From Mycolicibacterium sp. CBMA 234 (GTDB lineage Bacteria; Actinomycetota; Actinomycetes; Mycobacteriales; Mycobacteriaceae), in the NCBI RefSeq assembly GCF_009729415.1, contig NZ_MPKW01000019.1, positions 16,073 to 80,072 of the forward strand: a stretch of 64,000 nucleotides of DNA. Direction: 5' to 3'. This document shows positions 9,306-19,548 of this stretch, one piece after another (position 1 is the stretch's first letter; the number at the start of each line of letters is the position of its first letter). A model generated the notes under the pieces. The model worked only from the letters and a program-made list of their open reading frames with translations, searched no databases and was not told the origin of the DNA. Position numbers and translations under genes: made by a program.

Positions 9306-10511
9306 ATGGATGACCCGACCACCAGCGAAGCCGGCGCGCTCGCCGAGCTCAGCCTGCAGGAACTGGGCACTGCCGTCGACGGCATCCACACCATCCAGCG
9401 CGCCATCTCCGAGCGGGTGTTCCGCCTGGTGGGCCTGGGAGTCGGACCGGCCGCCAAACCCGTCAAGGTCGTCTACGACGCCATCACGGATGGCGTCTAC
9501 TCCGCGATCGGGCACACCTTCACGACGGCTGCGCCCGTTGCCGGCAAGGCATTCGACGGACCGACCGCCGGCACGTTGTCCGATCAAACGGGCGGCGCGC
9601 GGGTACTCGCGGCATTGCAGGGGTTGATCGGTGACAAGCTGCATGAGCAAGGCTCAGCGCTGGCGACCACCATGTCAGTACGCGTCGATGGCCGGGCAGT
9701 GTCCCTGGACCCTGCCAGCGTGCGGGCCGCCTACCCCACTGCAACCGGCGACGTCGTGGTGTTCCTCCACGGATTGATGGAGACCGAAGCGTTCTGGGCG
9801 CTGGGCAACCGGCCGACCTATAGCCAGCGGCTCGGGTCCGACATAGACATCACCGGCGTCGAAATCCGGTACAACACCGGCCTGCACATCTCGGACAACG
9901 GCGTTCTGCTGTCCGAGCTGCTGGACCAACTGGTTGCCGGGTGGCCAGTGCCGGTGCGGACTATCTCGCTGGTCGGCCACTCGATGGGCGGCTTGGTGAT
10001 CCGCTCGGCGTGCGCGGTTGCCGACCGGTCGTGGGTGGACCGGGTGCGCACCGTCGTCACGCTCGGCACGCCGCACACCGGGGCGCCGCTGGAGAAGGTC
10101 GTGCATTTCGGATCGGCCGCGCTCAGTGCGCTGCCCGAAACCCGGCCGCTGGGCAACCTGCTGCGCCGGCGCAGCACCGGCATCCGCGATCTGCGGTTCG
10201 GCTCACTGGACGAACGCGACTGGCGCGACCGCGATGCCGACGCCCTGCGCGCTGAGGCGCAGACCGACGTCCCGCTGCTCGACGGGGTGTCGTACTACTG
10301 CGTGAGCGCCACCCTGGCGCGGACCCCGGCCAACCCGATCGGTTGGGTGCTGGGCGACGGCCTGGTACAGGTACGCAGTGCGCAAGGCCGAAGCAAAAAG
10401 CGCGACATGGGTTTTCAGCGCGACAATCGCCTGCATCTGCCGGAAGCGAACCACTTCACGCTGCTCAACGACGAACGGATCTACGACCGCCTCCGCATCT
10501 GGTTGTCGTGA
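9306..10511 (+). CDS. Lipase-like alpha/beta hydrolase
   Basis: The 401-residue product has an N-terminal helical domain of about 125 residues (no signal peptide) and a C-terminal alpha/beta hydrolase domain: oxyanion segment VVVFLHGLMETEAFW, nucleophile elbow LVGHSMGGLVIR, and LPEANHFTLLND with the likely catalytic histidine. The TLGTPHTGAPLEK segment after the elbow resembles PGAP1/triacylglycerol-lipase-like esterases. A GTG at 9282 would add eight residues. I favour the ATG at 9306 because TACACT at 9293-9298 lies seven bases ahead of it, the spacing of a leaderless mycobacterial promoter. Confidence 0.82.
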   Translation: MDDPTTSEAGALAELSLQELGTAVDGIHTIQRAISERVFRLVGLGVGPAAKPVKVVYDAITDGVYSAIGHTFTTAAPVAGKAFDGPTAGTLSDQTGGARVLAALQGLIGDKLHEQGSALATTMSVRVDGRAVSLDPASVRAAYPTATGDVVVFLHGLMETEAFWALGNRPTYSQRLGSDIDITGVEIRYNTGLHISDNGVLLSELLDQLVAGWPVPVRTISLVGHSMGGLVIRSACAVADRSWVDRVRTVVTLGTPHTGAPLEKVVHFGSAALSALPETRPLGNLLRRRSTGIRDLRFGSLDERDWRDRDADALRAEAQTDVPLLDGVSYYCVSATLARTPANPIGWVLGDGLVQVRSAQGRSKKRDMGFQRDNRLHLPEANHFTLLNDERIYDRLRIWLS

Positions 10512-10558
10512 TTTGTGCACGAAAATCCGTGGCTCGCGCGGAAAAACGTGCACAAATC
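10510..10558. terminator. Bidirectional hairpin between convergent genes
   Basis: Perfect 12-base inverted arms GATTTGTGCACG and CGTGCACAAATC flank a 25-base loop exactly in the gap between the convergent hydrolase and pdxT genes; the first arm overlaps the hydrolase stop codon. It could end transcription from both sides. Confidence 0.6.
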
Positions 10559-10561
10559 GCG

Positions 10562-11143
10562 CTAGAGCGACTCGACGAAGAGCTTGTGGATGCGGCGGTC
10601 GCCGGTGACTTCGGGATGGAACGACGTCGCCAGCATGCGGCCCTGGCGGACCGCGACAGGATGACCGGCCGCGCGGGCCAGCACCTCGACGTCAGGACCG
10701 ACGCGCTCGACCCACGGCGCCCGGATGAACACCGCGTGCACGGGCTCATTCAGCCCGACGAACTCGAGATCTCCCTCGAACGAATCGACCTGACGACCGA
10801 AGGCGTTGCGCCGCACCGTCATATCGATACCGCGCAGGGGCAGAGCCTCACGCCCGGGCACGCCGGCGTCGTTGATCTCGGTGGCCAACAGAATCATTCC
10901 GGCGCACGACCCGTAGCACGGCATGCCCGCGGCCAAACGAGCCCGCAGCGGCTCCAGCAGCTCCAGCTCGCGCAGCAGGTGGCTCATCGCGGTGGATTCG
11001 CCGCCCGGAATCACCAGGGCGTCAATGGCATTCAACTCGGCGAGCCGACGAACCGTCGAAACCTCAGCGCCCGCGTCCCGCAGGGCCGCCAGATGCTCAC
11101 GCGTATCCCCTTGCAGCGCAAGGACGCCGACGCGCGGGCTCAC
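10562..11143 (-). CDS. pdxT: Pyridoxal 5'-phosphate synthase glutaminase subunit PdxT
   Basis: PdxT hydrolyses glutamine and passes ammonia to PdxS for vitamin B6 synthesis. The 193-residue class I amidotransferase shows GVLALQGD at the N-terminus, PGGESTAM, the nucleophile cysteine in [10 protein letters not shown] and the His-Glu pair in SFHPEVTGD. The GTG start at 11143 overlaps the tesB stop as GTGA; a longer reading into tesB lacks family similarity. pdxS-tesB-pdxT is the mycobacterial order. Confidence 0.96.
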   Translation of the reverse strand: MSPRVGVLALQGDTREHLAALRDAGAEVSTVRRLAELNAIDALVIPGGESTAMSHLLRELELLEPLRARLAAGMPCYGSCAGMILLATEINDAGVPGREALPLRGIDMTVRRNAFGRQVDSFEGDLEFVGLNEPVHAVFIRAPWVERVGPDVEVLARAAGHPVAVRQGRMLATSFHPEVTGDRRIHKLFVESL

Positions 11144-11985
11144 TCGGCCGACGGGGTGAAGCCGCGGTCGTAGCGGGTCAGCCCCTCCTGCATCACAGCA
11201 GCGACCATCGCGCCATGCTGGTTGAAAATCTTGCCCTGGGTCAGCGCCCGGCCGCCATTCGCCGACGGCGACGACTGGTCGTACAACAGCCATTCGTCAG
11301 CCCGGAACGGACGCATGAACCACATGGCGTGGTCCAGCGAAGCGATGTTCATATGTTTGCGTACCTCAAGGTGATTCACCTGCGCTGAACCCAGCAGCGT
11401 CAGGTCACTCATGTATGCCAGGGCACAGATGTGCAGGACATGGTCGTCGGGCAGCGGGTCGCGATGCCGGAACCACACCTGCTGCTGCGATGCCTTGCCG
11501 GGAACCCGGGCTACCTGGTCCCGCGGCACGATGCGCACGTCCCACTCGGCGAACTGGGCGAACCCGGCGTCGTCGAATGCTCCGGCGGACCGAAACCCCT
11601 TCGACAGATCGGGTGGCGGCGGTACCGGCATCTCGTCTTGATGCTCGATACCGCTCTGTTCGGTCTGGAACGACGCCGACATCGAGAAGATGGTCTCGCC
11701 ATGCTGGATCGCACTGACCCGACGGGTGCAGAACGATCCACCATCGCGAATCCGCTCGATCATGTACACAGTCGGTGCCCGGGCGTCACCGGGACGCAAG
11801 AAGTACCCGTGCAACGAGTGCACTTGATACTTCGGGTCCACGGTGCGCACCGCCGACACCAACGACTGACCGGCTACGTGGCCACCGAAAGTGCGCTGCA
11901 GAAAACCCGATTCGGGGCTGAAGACACTGCCGCGGTAGATGTTGACCTCAAGCTGCTCGAGGTCGAGTATCTGCTCGATTGCCAC
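11140..11985 (-). CDS. tesB: Acyl-CoA thioesterase II
   Basis: A 281-residue double-hotdog thioesterase that hydrolyses medium- and long-chain acyl-CoA. The TesB features are [17 protein letters not shown] in the first half, [11 protein letters not shown], and the active-site Asp of YMSDLTLL plus the Gln region RALTQGKIF in the second half. It sits between pdxS and pdxT, nine bases after pdxS and overlapping pdxT. It matches Rv2605c. Confidence 0.94.
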   Translation of the reverse strand: MAIEQILDLEQLEVNIYRGSVFSPESGFLQRTFGGHVAGQSLVSAVRTVDPKYQVHSLHGYFLRPGDARAPTVYMIERIRDGGSFCTRRVSAIQHGETIFSMSASFQTEQSGIEHQDEMPVPPPPDLSKGFRSAGAFDDAGFAQFAEWDVRIVPRDQVARVPGKASQQQVWFRHRDPLPDDHVLHICALAYMSDLTLLGSAQVNHLEVRKHMNIASLDHAMWFMRPFRADEWLLYDQSSPSANGGRALTQGKIFNQHGAMVAAVMQEGLTRYDRGFTPSAE

Positions 11986-11994
11986 GTGTTGGTT

Positions 11995-12900
11995 TTACCA
12001 GCCCCGCTCGGCGAGCCGATGAGGCTCCGGCACATCCTCCACGTTGATGCCGACCATGGCCTCACCCAGACCGCGCGACACCTTGGCCAACGTGTCGGGG
12101 TCGTCGTAGAACGTGGTGGCCTTGACGATGGCCGCTGCACGAGCCGCCGGGTCGCCGGACTTGAAGATGCCCGAGCCGACGAACACGCCCTCAGCACCCA
12201 GCTGCATCATCATCGCCGCGTCAGCCGGGGTGGCGATACCACCCGCGGTGAACAGCGTGACAGGCAACTTGCCGGCGCGCGCAACCTCGACCACGAGCTC
12301 GTACGGCGCCTGCAATTCCTTTGCGGCAACGTACAGTTCGTCCTCCGACAGCGACGTCAGCCGACGGATTTCGCCGCCGATCTTGCGCATGTGGGTGGTG
12401 GCGTTGGAAACGTCACCGGTGCCGGCCTCGCCCTTGGAGCGAATCATGGCCGCGCCCTCGTTGATGCGGCGCAGCGCCTCACCGAGGTTGGTGGCGCCGC
12501 ACACGAACGGCACGGTGAACTTCCACTTGTCGATGTGGTGCGTGTAGTCGGCCGGGGTCAGCACCTCGGACTCGTCGATGTAGTCCACTCCGAGGCTCTG
12601 CAGAATCTGCGCCTCGACGAAGTGGCCGATGCGGGCCTTGGCCATCACCGGAATGGTGACGGCCTCGATGATGCCCTCGATCATGTCCGGATCGCTCATC
12701 CGCGAAACGCCGCCCTGCGCGCGGATATCGGCGGGCACGCGTTCCAACGCCATGACGGCTACGGCGCCGGCGCCCTCTGCGATGCGCGCCTGCTCGGGCG
12801 TTACGACGTCCATGATGACGCCGCCCTTGAGCATCTCGGCCATGCCGCGCTTCACCCGGGCGGTGCCCGTCTGACCGCTGTTATCCGCTGCGGTATCCAC
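11995..12900 (-). CDS. pdxS: Pyridoxal 5'-phosphate synthase lyase subunit PdxS
   Basis: PdxS condenses ribose 5-phosphate, glyceraldehyde 3-phosphate and ammonia to PLP. The 301-residue (beta/alpha)8 protein carries the [18 protein letters not shown] start, the lysine-containing [13 protein letters not shown] and [13 protein letters not shown] segments, and [14 protein letters not shown]. The GTG start at 12900 has GAGGGAG six bases ahead, which decides against the longer ATG at 12951. It heads the pdxS-tesB-pdxT operon. Confidence 0.97.
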   Translation of the reverse strand: MDTAADNSGQTGTARVKRGMAEMLKGGVIMDVVTPEQARIAEGAGAVAVMALERVPADIRAQGGVSRMSDPDMIEGIIEAVTIPVMAKARIGHFVEAQILQSLGVDYIDESEVLTPADYTHHIDKWKFTVPFVCGATNLGEALRRINEGAAMIRSKGEAGTGDVSNATTHMRKIGGEIRRLTSLSEDELYVAAKELQAPYELVVEVARAGKLPVTLFTAGGIATPADAAMMMQLGAEGVFVGSGIFKSGDPAARAAAIVKATTFYDDPDTLAKVSRGLGEAMVGINVEDVPEPHRLAERGW

Positions 12901-12979
12901 TGCTATCTCCCTCAAGAATTTGGTACACGGCAAGTCTAGTGGCCAAGACAAATCGGTTATCGGCGCAGGTCATCCGACG

Positions 12980-14014
12980 TCACCGAATCGGCTGTGGCTC
13001 CGCGGTCAGGGGTGCGGGCTCCCGCAGCCCGTCCGCCAATTCGCCTGCGAGCGAAAGGTATTCACCGAGCTGCAATGGATAGACAGTCTCACCATCCGCG
13101 GCCAACCGCGCGATGACCTCGGCATCGCACCAGCGGTGGCTGTGAATCGACTGCCGCTCGACCGTGGTGTGCCCACTGGTCACCGGCTCGAACCGCGCGG
13201 TGCGGTACACAAAGAAAAACTCTTCGCTGCGGATCACCGATCCGTTGAACTCGAACACCGCTTCCCGGCGCCACACCGGTCCGGTCAGGACCGCCGGATC
13301 GACCTGCAACCCGGTCTCCTCGGCCATCTCACGGGCGGCGGCGTCGGGCAGCGACTCATCCGGTTCGACCGCTCCCCCGACGGTGAACCACCACCGCGGC
13401 GCGATCAGCGGATCGGCTGCCGGGTCACTGCCGCAGAACAGCAGCACCTGATCGTCCTGGTCCAGCAGCACCACCCGGGCCGACGTGCGTCGTCCCACTG
13501 CGCCGGGCTCGTGCCGAGAGGCCCGTTCGACGATCTCGAAATAGGTTGGCATGGCCGCGGTTCCACCCAGGTGCAGCCAGCGCACCAGGGTTCGCTCGCG
13601 CAGCGCCAGGGTGTCCCGGACCGCGTCGTTGTGGAAGCGGCGGGCCAGCAGCACCCGGGCCTCGGCGTCGGCCAACTCAGCGACCAACGACACCGGGATG
13701 GATGCCGGATCAACCTGCGCCAGGGCCGCCGACAGCTCGTTCTCGGCGGCCTCACGAGCCGGGCGCGACGCCCGTTCGGCGTCGTCGGCCAGCGCCGCCA
13801 GCCGGCGTCCGGCCGGGCGGGAACCATAGGCGTCCACGGCGACCGCTCGCGATACCACCGCCCGTCGAGCCAGTGCTCCGTCCAAGGCCTGCCAGGACAG
13901 GTCGTAGCGCACGTGCAGCCGGTCCAGTCGGTGCGCCGTCTGGTACGCCCACACCACGGTGATCAGCACCGTCAACGCCACCAGGACGAGGGCGACGACG
14001 GGTAATGCGCTCAT
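12980..14014 (-). CDS. Membrane-anchored NUDIX hydrolase domain protein
   Basis: The 344-residue protein begins with one membrane helix (ALPVVALVLVALTVLITVVW), followed by about 110 residues of charged helical region and a C-terminal NUDIX domain. The NUDIX box is clear: GGAVEPDESLPDAAAREMAEETGL, read as G-x5-E-x7-REMAEE-x-GL with metal-binding glutamates. It corresponds to Rv2609c beside pimA. The substrate is unknown; the position suggests a link to PIM lipid or sugar-nucleotide metabolism. A long upstream reading into pimA (to 14455) is out-of-frame shadow. Confidence 0.85.
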   Translation of the reverse strand: MSALPVVALVLVALTVLITVVWAYQTAHRLDRLHVRYDLSWQALDGALARRAVVSRAVAVDAYGSRPAGRRLAALADDAERASRPAREAAENELSAALAQVDPASIPVSLVAELADAEARVLLARRFHNDAVRDTLALRERTLVRWLHLGGTAAMPTYFEIVERASRHEPGAVGRRTSARVVLLDQDDQVLLFCGSDPAADPLIAPRWWFTVGGAVEPDESLPDAAAREMAEETGLQVDPAVLTGPVWRREAVFEFNGSVIRSEEFFFVYRTARFEPVTSGHTTVERQSIHSHRWCDAEVIARLAADGETVYPLQLGEYLSLAGELADGLREPAPLTAEPQPIR

Positions 14015-14045
14015 CAGGGCTGTCTCTTCTTCGCGCAAGCGCTCA

Positions 14046-15176
14046 TCAGGACTCCACCCGGACCTTCGTCCCCGACCCGGCCACCGTCTCGTAGACCAGC
14101 ATGATCTGCTGCGCGACCACCGACCAGTCGTACCGGCGCACCGCCTGCGTGGCCGCCTCGGCGTAGCGGCGCCGGGCCGCCTCGTCCGACAGCATCTCGA
14201 CCAACGCGTCGCCGAGGGCCTCGGCGTCGTCGACCGGCACCAGCCGGCCCGCCTCGCCCTGATCGAGCACGCGCCGGAACGCGTCCAGATCGCTGGCCAC
14301 CACCGGGGTGCCCGCGGCCATGGCCTCGACCAGCACGATGCCGAAGCTCTCGCCGCCGGTGTTCGGGGCGCAGTAGACGTCGACGCTGCACATGGCCGAC
14401 GCCTTCTCGGCGTCGTCGACCAGACCGAGGAAGCGCAGATGCCCCGCGTTCTCACCGACTGCCTCTTTGAGCGCGTCCTCGTCGCCGCGGCCGACGATCA
14501 GCACCTCGACATCCTGGCAGGCCGCCACCAGTTTGGGCAGCGCACCGACCAGCACCTGCATGCCCTTGCGGGGTTCGTCGAACCGGCCCAGGAACAGCAC
14601 GCTCCGGCCCGGCCGCGGGTAGCCCGGCAGCAGCGGCGCGTCATCGAAAGCTGACACATCCACGCCGTTGGGAATCTCGACCGCGTCCGAGCCCAGGGCC
14701 TCCATCTGCCAGCGCCGCGCCAGATCAGACACCGCGATACGGCCCATGATCTTCTCGTTCCAGGGCCGCAGAATCCCCTGAAAAACGTTGAGCGTCAACG
14801 ACTTTGTAGTTGACGTGTGAAACGTCGCGACGATGGGCCCGCTGGCCACCATCAGCGCCAGCAGCGACAGGCTCGGCGCATTGGGCTCGTGCAGATGCAA
14901 GACATCGAAGTCGCCGTCCTCGATCCAGCGTTTGACCATCCGGCGGGTGGCCGGGCCGAACCTCAGGCGCGCCACCGAACCGTTGTACGGGATGGGCACG
15001 GCCTTACCGCCGGAGACGACGTAGTCCGGCAGGTCAGCATGAGTCTCCGGCGACGACGGCGCCAGCACACTCACCTCGTGCCCGTAGCCGCGCATCACCT
15101 CGGCCAGTTGCAGCACGTGTGCCTGAACGCCACCCGGTACGTCGAACGAGTACGGGCACACCATGCCGATACGCAT
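14046..15176 (-). CDS. pimA: Phosphatidyl-myo-inositol mannosyltransferase PimA
   Basis: PimA moves the first mannose from GDP-mannose to phosphatidyl-inositol on the cytoplasmic face, starting PIM, LM and LAM synthesis. The 376-residue GT4 enzyme has SFDVPGGVQAHVLQLA at the N-terminus, the histidine of ATFHTSTTKS, the GRFDEPRKGM donor-domain segment and the E-x7-E motif in GGESFGIVLVEAMAAG. The ATG at 15176 shares one base with the patA stop (TGATG). It is part of the thrS-HIT-pgsA-patA-pimA cluster. Confidence 0.97.
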   Translation of the reverse strand: MRIGMVCPYSFDVPGGVQAHVLQLAEVMRGYGHEVSVLAPSSPETHADLPDYVVSGGKAVPIPYNGSVARLRFGPATRRMVKRWIEDGDFDVLHLHEPNAPSLSLLALMVASGPIVATFHTSTTKSLTLNVFQGILRPWNEKIMGRIAVSDLARRWQMEALGSDAVEIPNGVDVSAFDDAPLLPGYPRPGRSVLFLGRFDEPRKGMQVLVGALPKLVAACQDVEVLIVGRGDEDALKEAVGENAGHLRFLGLVDDAEKASAMCSVDVYCAPNTGGESFGIVLVEAMAAGTPVVASDLDAFRRVLDQGEAGRLVPVDDAEALGDALVEMLSDEAARRRYAEAATQAVRRYDWSVVAQQIMLVYETVAGSGTKVRVES

Positions 15177-16132
15177 CAGTCGTTCCCGGCCAACCGGGCC
15201 CGGCGTTCCTCCGACAGGTCGGCCAGCCACTGCGGTTGCAGCATGTGCCAGTCGGTCGGGTGCGCGGCGATACATGCCTCGAACATCGTGGCGAGCTTCT
15301 GGGTGATGGCCGCGACGTCGCCACTGGAGGTGTCCACCGGCTCCGAGAGGTCGAAGACCCAGTCATTCGGCTTGTTCCAGCAGTGCACCGTCAGCAGCGT
15401 CGCGCCGGTGGTCACGGCAAGTTTGGCTGGGCCCGCAGGCATCCGGGTGGCTTCCCCGAAGAGGTTGACCTCCACGCCATTTCGCGACAGGTCCCGGTCA
15501 GCCATGAGGCAGACGACGCGGTTGTCCTGCAGCCGTTCCGTAAGAATCTCGGACGGCGGACGGACGCCCCCGGTCAACGGCAGGATCTCGAATCCCAGCG
15601 ACTCGCGGTACTCGACGAAACGGTTGTACAGCGACTCGGGCTTCAGCCGCTCGGCGACCGTGGTGAATTTTCCGTACTGGTGCACCACCGCCACCCCAGC
15701 CATATCCCAGTTGCCGCTGTGCGGCAGCGCCAGGATCACGCCGTTGCCGCGCTGCAGCCCCTCAGCGATGTTCTCGGTCCCGACCAGGCAGTGCCGGAGC
15801 CGCTCGCCGAGCGTGCGCTGGTCCATCGACGGCAGCCGGAACGCCTCCCGCCAGTACCGGGCGTAGGACGCCAGCGAGGCCCGGATGATGCGGCCCGGCA
15901 CCTTCGCCGGCCGGACGCCGAGGACGCGGGCCAGGTTCTTGCGCAGTTGCTCCGGACCGCCGCCGCGCGCCGCGTAGAGCGCACCGGCGTCAAACACGTT
16001 GCGGGCCGCGAACTCTGGCATGGTCCGGATCAGCCCCCAGCCCGCGGCGTAGCCGAGGTCTTTGAGCTGCTCGCCCATCGGGACGTCAAAGCCACCGAAG
16101 GACGGAACCCCACCGGTAGGGACGCTCATCAC
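15176..16132 (-). CDS. patA: Phosphatidylinositol mannoside acyltransferase PatA
   Basis: PatA acylates the mannose added by PimA. The 318-residue LpxL/HtrB-type enzyme shows the catalytic LPHSGNWDMAG motif (His138 here), a downstream YRESLGFEILPL region holding the partner glutamate, and CLMADRDLSRNGVEV. GTG at 16132 overlaps the pgsA stop as GTGA and is followed directly by ATG; either can start the protein. It matches Rv2611c. Confidence 0.95.
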   Translation of the reverse strand: MMSVPTGGVPSFGGFDVPMGEQLKDLGYAAGWGLIRTMPEFAARNVFDAGALYAARGGGPEQLRKNLARVLGVRPAKVPGRIIRASLASYARYWREAFRLPSMDQRTLGERLRHCLVGTENIAEGLQRGNGVILALPHSGNWDMAGVAVVHQYGKFTTVAERLKPESLYNRFVEYRESLGFEILPLTGGVRPPSEILTERLQDNRVVCLMADRDLSRNGVEVNLFGEATRMPAGPAKLAVTTGATLLTVHCWNKPNDWVFDLSEPVDTSSGDVAAITQKLATMFEACIAAHPTDWHMLQPQWLADLSEERRARLAGND

Positions 16133-16785
16133 TGCTCCTTCGTGGGCGAACTCGACGGGAGTGGCTCATCGGCACCCGGTGAACGACGCACCGCAGCGAC
16201 GCGCTGGCCCAACGTGACGACGCTGGCGACGGCCAGCAGCCACATCGCGATGGGCAACGCCAGCGGCAGCGGATGAATCGGCAGGTCCGAGAATCCCGCA
16301 CCCACCAACACGATGATCAGCCGCTCGGGGCGTTCGATGAAGCCGCCGTCGGCGTTCAGACCGCTGGCCTCGGCGCGGGCCTTGATGTACGAGATGACCT
16401 GCGAGGTGACCAGACAGATCAACGTGGCGATCACCAGCGGCTTGTCGTGCATCTCGAACGCGATCCACCACAGCAGACCGCAGAAGACCGCGCCGTCACC
16501 GATCCGGTCGCACGTGGCGTCGAGCACGGCCCCGAGGCGCGTGCCGTAGCCACGTTCGCGGGCCATGGCACCGTCGAGCATGTCGGCCAGCACGAAGAAC
16601 CAGACCACCACCGCGCCGTACCAGAGGTGACCGGTCGGGAACAGAGTCAGCGCACCGATGACCGAAGCGGTGGTACCGATGACGGTGACGGCGTCCGGCG
16701 TCAGCCCGATGCGCAGCGCTCCCCGGGCCAGCGGACGGCTCACTTTGGTGTAGGCCGCGCGGGTCAACAGGTAGAAGTCGCTCAC
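16129..16785 (-). CDS. pgsA1: Phosphatidylinositol phosphate synthase PgsA1
   Basis: A CDP-alcohol phosphatidyltransferase that joins CDP-diacylglycerol and inositol phosphate, supplying PI for PimA. Among six membrane helices the metal- and CDP-binding signature is intact: D-x2-DGA-x2-R-x8-G-x3-D-x3-D, seen as DMLDGAMARERGYGTRLGAV followed by LDATCD. It is 218 residues, normal for the family, with a hydrophilic Pro/Ser C-terminus. It overlaps the HIT gene and patA by four bases each. Confidence 0.95.
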   Translation of the reverse strand: MSDFYLLTRAAYTKVSRPLARGALRIGLTPDAVTVIGTTASVIGALTLFPTGHLWYGAVVVWFFVLADMLDGAMARERGYGTRLGAVLDATCDRIGDGAVFCGLLWWIAFEMHDKPLVIATLICLVTSQVISYIKARAEASGLNADGGFIERPERLIIVLVGAGFSDLPIHPLPLALPIAMWLLAVASVVTLGQRVAAVRRSPGADEPLPSSSPTKEQ

Positions 16786-17414
16786 GACTGGACGTCTTTG
16801 CCGTCGCTGCGCTCACCCAGCCGCTGCGCGTCCTGCGCCGCCCACTCGTCGGCCAGCAACTTGCGGGTATCGCGCAGCAGCTGCGGGATCACCTTGGTAC
16901 CGCCGATGACGGTGATGAAGTTGGCGTCGCCGCCCCACCGCGGCACCACGTGCATGTGCAGGTGGTCGGCCAGCGAGCCGCCGGCCGAGGTACCCAGATT
17001 GAGGCCGACGTTGAAGGCATGCGGGTTCGAAATGGCCTTCATCACCCGAATTGCCTTCTGGGTGAACGACATCAGCTCGCTGCTCTCGGCCTCGGTGAGG
17101 TCTTCGAGCTCGGACACCTTGCGGTAGGGCACCACCATGAGGTGTCCCGGGTTGTACGGGTACAGGTTGAGCACCGCGTAGACCTGTTCGCCGCGCGCGA
17201 CGATCAGACCTTCCTCGTCGGCCAGCGTGGGGATATCGATGAACGGTTGCTTGGAGCCCGCCGACGTGCCCTCGCCACCCGTGATCGGAGCGTCCACGAT
17301 GTAGCTCATCCGATGCGGCGTCCACAACCGCTGGAGATAGTCGATGTCGCCGACGCCGCGGTCCACTATGGCGTCTCCGACGCCGCGGTCCACGATGCTC
17401 CGATCCTCGGTCAC
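16782..17414 (-). CDS. HIT-family hydrolase, Ap4A phosphorylase-like
   Basis: The 210-residue HIT protein has the histidine triad as [16 protein letters not shown], preceded by [17 protein letters not shown], and [16 protein letters not shown]. Its M. tuberculosis counterpart Rv2613c is described as an Ap4A phosphorylase. The GTG start at 17414 overlaps the thrS stop as GTGA, so this gene is co-translated with thrS; Ap4A is a by-product of aminoacyl-tRNA synthetases, which makes the pairing sensible. The N-terminus contains a nine-residue duplication, IVDRGVGDA followed by IVDRGVGDI. Confidence 0.92.
   Translation of the reverse strand: MTEDRSIVDRGVGDAIVDRGVGDIDYLQRLWTPHRMSYIVDAPITGGEGTSAGSKQPFIDIPTLADEEGLIVARGEQVYAVLNLYPYNPGHLMVVPYRKVSELEDLTEAESSELMSFTQKAIRVMKAISNPHAFNVGLNLGTSAGGSLADHLHMHVVPRWGGDANFITVIGGTKVIPQLLRDTRKLLADEWAAQDAQRLGERSDGKDVQS
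17350..17393 (-). repeat. In-frame 27-base duplication in the HIT gene N-terminus
   Basis: The 17-base string CCGACGCCGCGGTCCAC occurs at 17350-17366 and 17377-17393, period 27, giving two copies of IVDRGVGD. As I recall, Rv2613c carries one FDRGVG at this place. Confidence 0.8.
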
Positions 17415-19471
17415 GCCTGCGCGCCTCGCGCTTCGTTCACCAAATCGGCTGTCGGGAAGGCGTTTTCGCGGCGTCCGATCCATCCGGTGATGAGGTCGAT
17501 GGCTTCGGCCACCGGGACCCCGTTGACCTGGGTGCGGTCACCGAACCGGAACGACACGGCGCCCGATTCGATGTCCTTGTCGCCCGCGAGCAACATGAAC
17601 GGCACCTTCTGGTTGGTGTGGTTGACGATCTTCTTCGCCATCCGGTCGTCGCTGCCGTCGACCTCGACCCGAACCCCGCGCGACTTCAGTTGCGCCGCAA
17701 CGTCATACAGGTAATCCAGGTGCGCGTCGGCAACCGGGATACCGACCACCTGCACCGGCGCCAGCCAGGCCGGGAACGCACCGGCGTAGTGCTCGGTGAG
17801 CACACCGAAGAACCGCTCGATGGACCCGAACAGGGCGCGGTGGATCAACACCGGACGCTGCCGCGTTCCGTCGGCCGCGGTGTACTCGAGCTCGAACCGG
17901 TCCGGCATGTTGAAGTCCAGCTGGATGGTCGACATCTGCCAGCTTCTGCCGAGCGCATCCTTGACCTGCACGGAAATCTTGGGGCCGTAGAACGCGGCGC
18001 CACCCGGGTCCGGCACCAGCGCCAGGCCGGAGGCCTCGGCGACCTCGCGCAACGTCTCGGTGGCCTCTTCCCACATCTCGTCGTCGCCGACGTACTTGTC
18101 CGGGTCCTTGGTGGACAGTTCCAGGAAGTAGTCGTCCAAGCCGTAATCGCTCAGCAGGTCGAGGACGAACTGCAGCAGCCGGGTCAACTCGTCGCGCATC
18201 TGCTCACGCGTCGTGTAGATGTGCGCGTCGTCCTGCGTCATGCCGCGCACGCGGGTCAGGCCGTGGACCACGCCCGACTTTTCGTAGCGGTACACGCTGC
18301 CGAACTCGAAGAGCCGCAACGGAAGTTCGCGGTACGACCGCCCACGCGACCGGAAGATCAGGTGGTGCATGGGGCAGTTCATGGGCTTGAGGTAGTAGTT
18401 CTGCCCCGGCTTGCGCAGCGTGCCGTCCTCGTTGAACTCGGCATCGATGTGCATGGGCGGGTACATGCCGTCGGCGTACCACTCCAGGTGCCCCGAGGTG
18501 ATGTACAGCTGCTCTTTGGTGATGTGCGGGGTGTTGACGAACTCGTAGCCGGCCTCTTGGTGCTTGCGGCGCGAGTAGTCCTCCAGCTCGCGGCGGATGA
18601 TGCCGCCCTTCGGATGGAACACAGGCAGGCCCGAGCCCAGCTCGTCGGGGAAGCTGAACAGGTCCAGCTCCACACCGAGCTTGCGGTGATCGCGGCGCAG
18701 CGCCTCCTCGATGAGTTCGAGGTGCTGATCGAGGGCTTCCTGCGACTCCCAGGCGGTGCCGTAGACGCGCTGCAGGCTGGCGTTCTTCTGGTCGCCGCGC
18801 CAGTAGGCAGCGCTGCTGCGGGTCAGTTTGAACGCCGGGATGTGCTTGGTGGTCGGGATGTGCGGACCGCGGCACAGGTCGCCCCAAACCCGTTCGCGGG
18901 TGCGGGGATTGAGGTTGTCGTAGGCCGTCAGCTCGTCGCCGCCGACCTCCATGACGTCGGGGTCGCCGGACTTGTCGTCGACCAATTCGAGCTTGTAGGG
19001 CTCCTTGGACAGCTCTTCGCGGGCCTGGTCTTTGGATTCGTAGACGCGGCGGTCGAACAGCTGACCGTCCTTGACGATCTTCTGCATCCGCTTTTCGAGC
19101 TTGGCCAGGTCCTCGGGCGTGAACGGCTCGGCGACGTCGAAGTCGTAGTAGAAGCCGTCGGTGATCGGCGGGCCGATGCCCAGCTTGGCCTCCGGGAACA
19201 GGTCCTGCACAGCCTGGGCCAGCACGTGGGCGCACGAGTGCCGGATGACGCTGCGGCCGTCGTCGGTGTTTGCGGCCACCGGGGTGACCTCGACGTCGGC
19301 GTCAGGGGTCCACGACAAGTCACGCAGGCGGCCGTCGGCGTCCTTGACGACGACGATGGCGTCGACCTCACCGCGCTGCGGCAGCCCGGCCTCGCGGACC
19401 GCGGCGCCGGCGGTAGTCCCGGCAGCGACCCGGATCGGGGCTGCTGGTGCGGGGCTGGCGACGGCGGTCAT
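17411..19471 (-). CDS. thrS: Threonine-tRNA ligase
   Basis: A full-length 686-residue class II synthetase. Domain order: N-terminal TGS domain, editing domain with [11 protein letters not shown] and a conserved Cys/His set, catalytic core with motif 2 [21 protein letters not shown], the zinc-ligand segment [10 protein letters not shown], motif 3 [15 protein letters not shown], and the anticodon-binding domain. The leader upstream is short and shows no T-box. It is the first gene of the cluster leading into the PIM genes. Confidence 0.98.
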   Translation of the reverse strand: MTAVASPAPAAPIRVAAGTTAGAAVREAGLPQRGEVDAIVVVKDADGRLRDLSWTPDADVEVTPVAANTDDGRSVIRHSCAHVLAQAVQDLFPEAKLGIGPPITDGFYYDFDVAEPFTPEDLAKLEKRMQKIVKDGQLFDRRVYESKDQAREELSKEPYKLELVDDKSGDPDVMEVGGDELTAYDNLNPRTRERVWGDLCRGPHIPTTKHIPAFKLTRSSAAYWRGDQKNASLQRVYGTAWESQEALDQHLELIEEALRRDHRKLGVELDLFSFPDELGSGLPVFHPKGGIIRRELEDYSRRKHQEAGYEFVNTPHITKEQLYITSGHLEWYADGMYPPMHIDAEFNEDGTLRKPGQNYYLKPMNCPMHHLIFRSRGRSYRELPLRLFEFGSVYRYEKSGVVHGLTRVRGMTQDDAHIYTTREQMRDELTRLLQFVLDLLSDYGLDDYFLELSTKDPDKYVGDDEMWEEATETLREVAEASGLALVPDPGGAAFYGPKISVQVKDALGRSWQMSTIQLDFNMPDRFELEYTAADGTRQRPVLIHRALFGSIERFFGVLTEHYAGAFPAWLAPVQVVGIPVADAHLDYLYDVAAQLKSRGVRVEVDGSDDRMAKKIVNHTNQKVPFMLLAGDKDIESGAVSFRFGDRTQVNGVPVAEAIDLITGWIGRRENAFPTADLVNEARGAQA

Positions 19472-19548
19472 CGAGACACTCCTACGGGTTAGGTGACAGT
19501 CGCGACCATGCTATCGGCACCGGTCATCGCCGCGCGGCGCAGCGCCGC

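Noticed and set aside
14015..14455. N-terminal extension of the NUDIX membrane protein
   Set aside because: Arg/Pro-rich out-of-frame reading of pimA; the membrane helix starts properly at the ATG at 14014.
19472..19548. T-box or other riboswitch upstream of thrS
   Set aside because: The leader is short, with no specifier-loop or T-box sequence.
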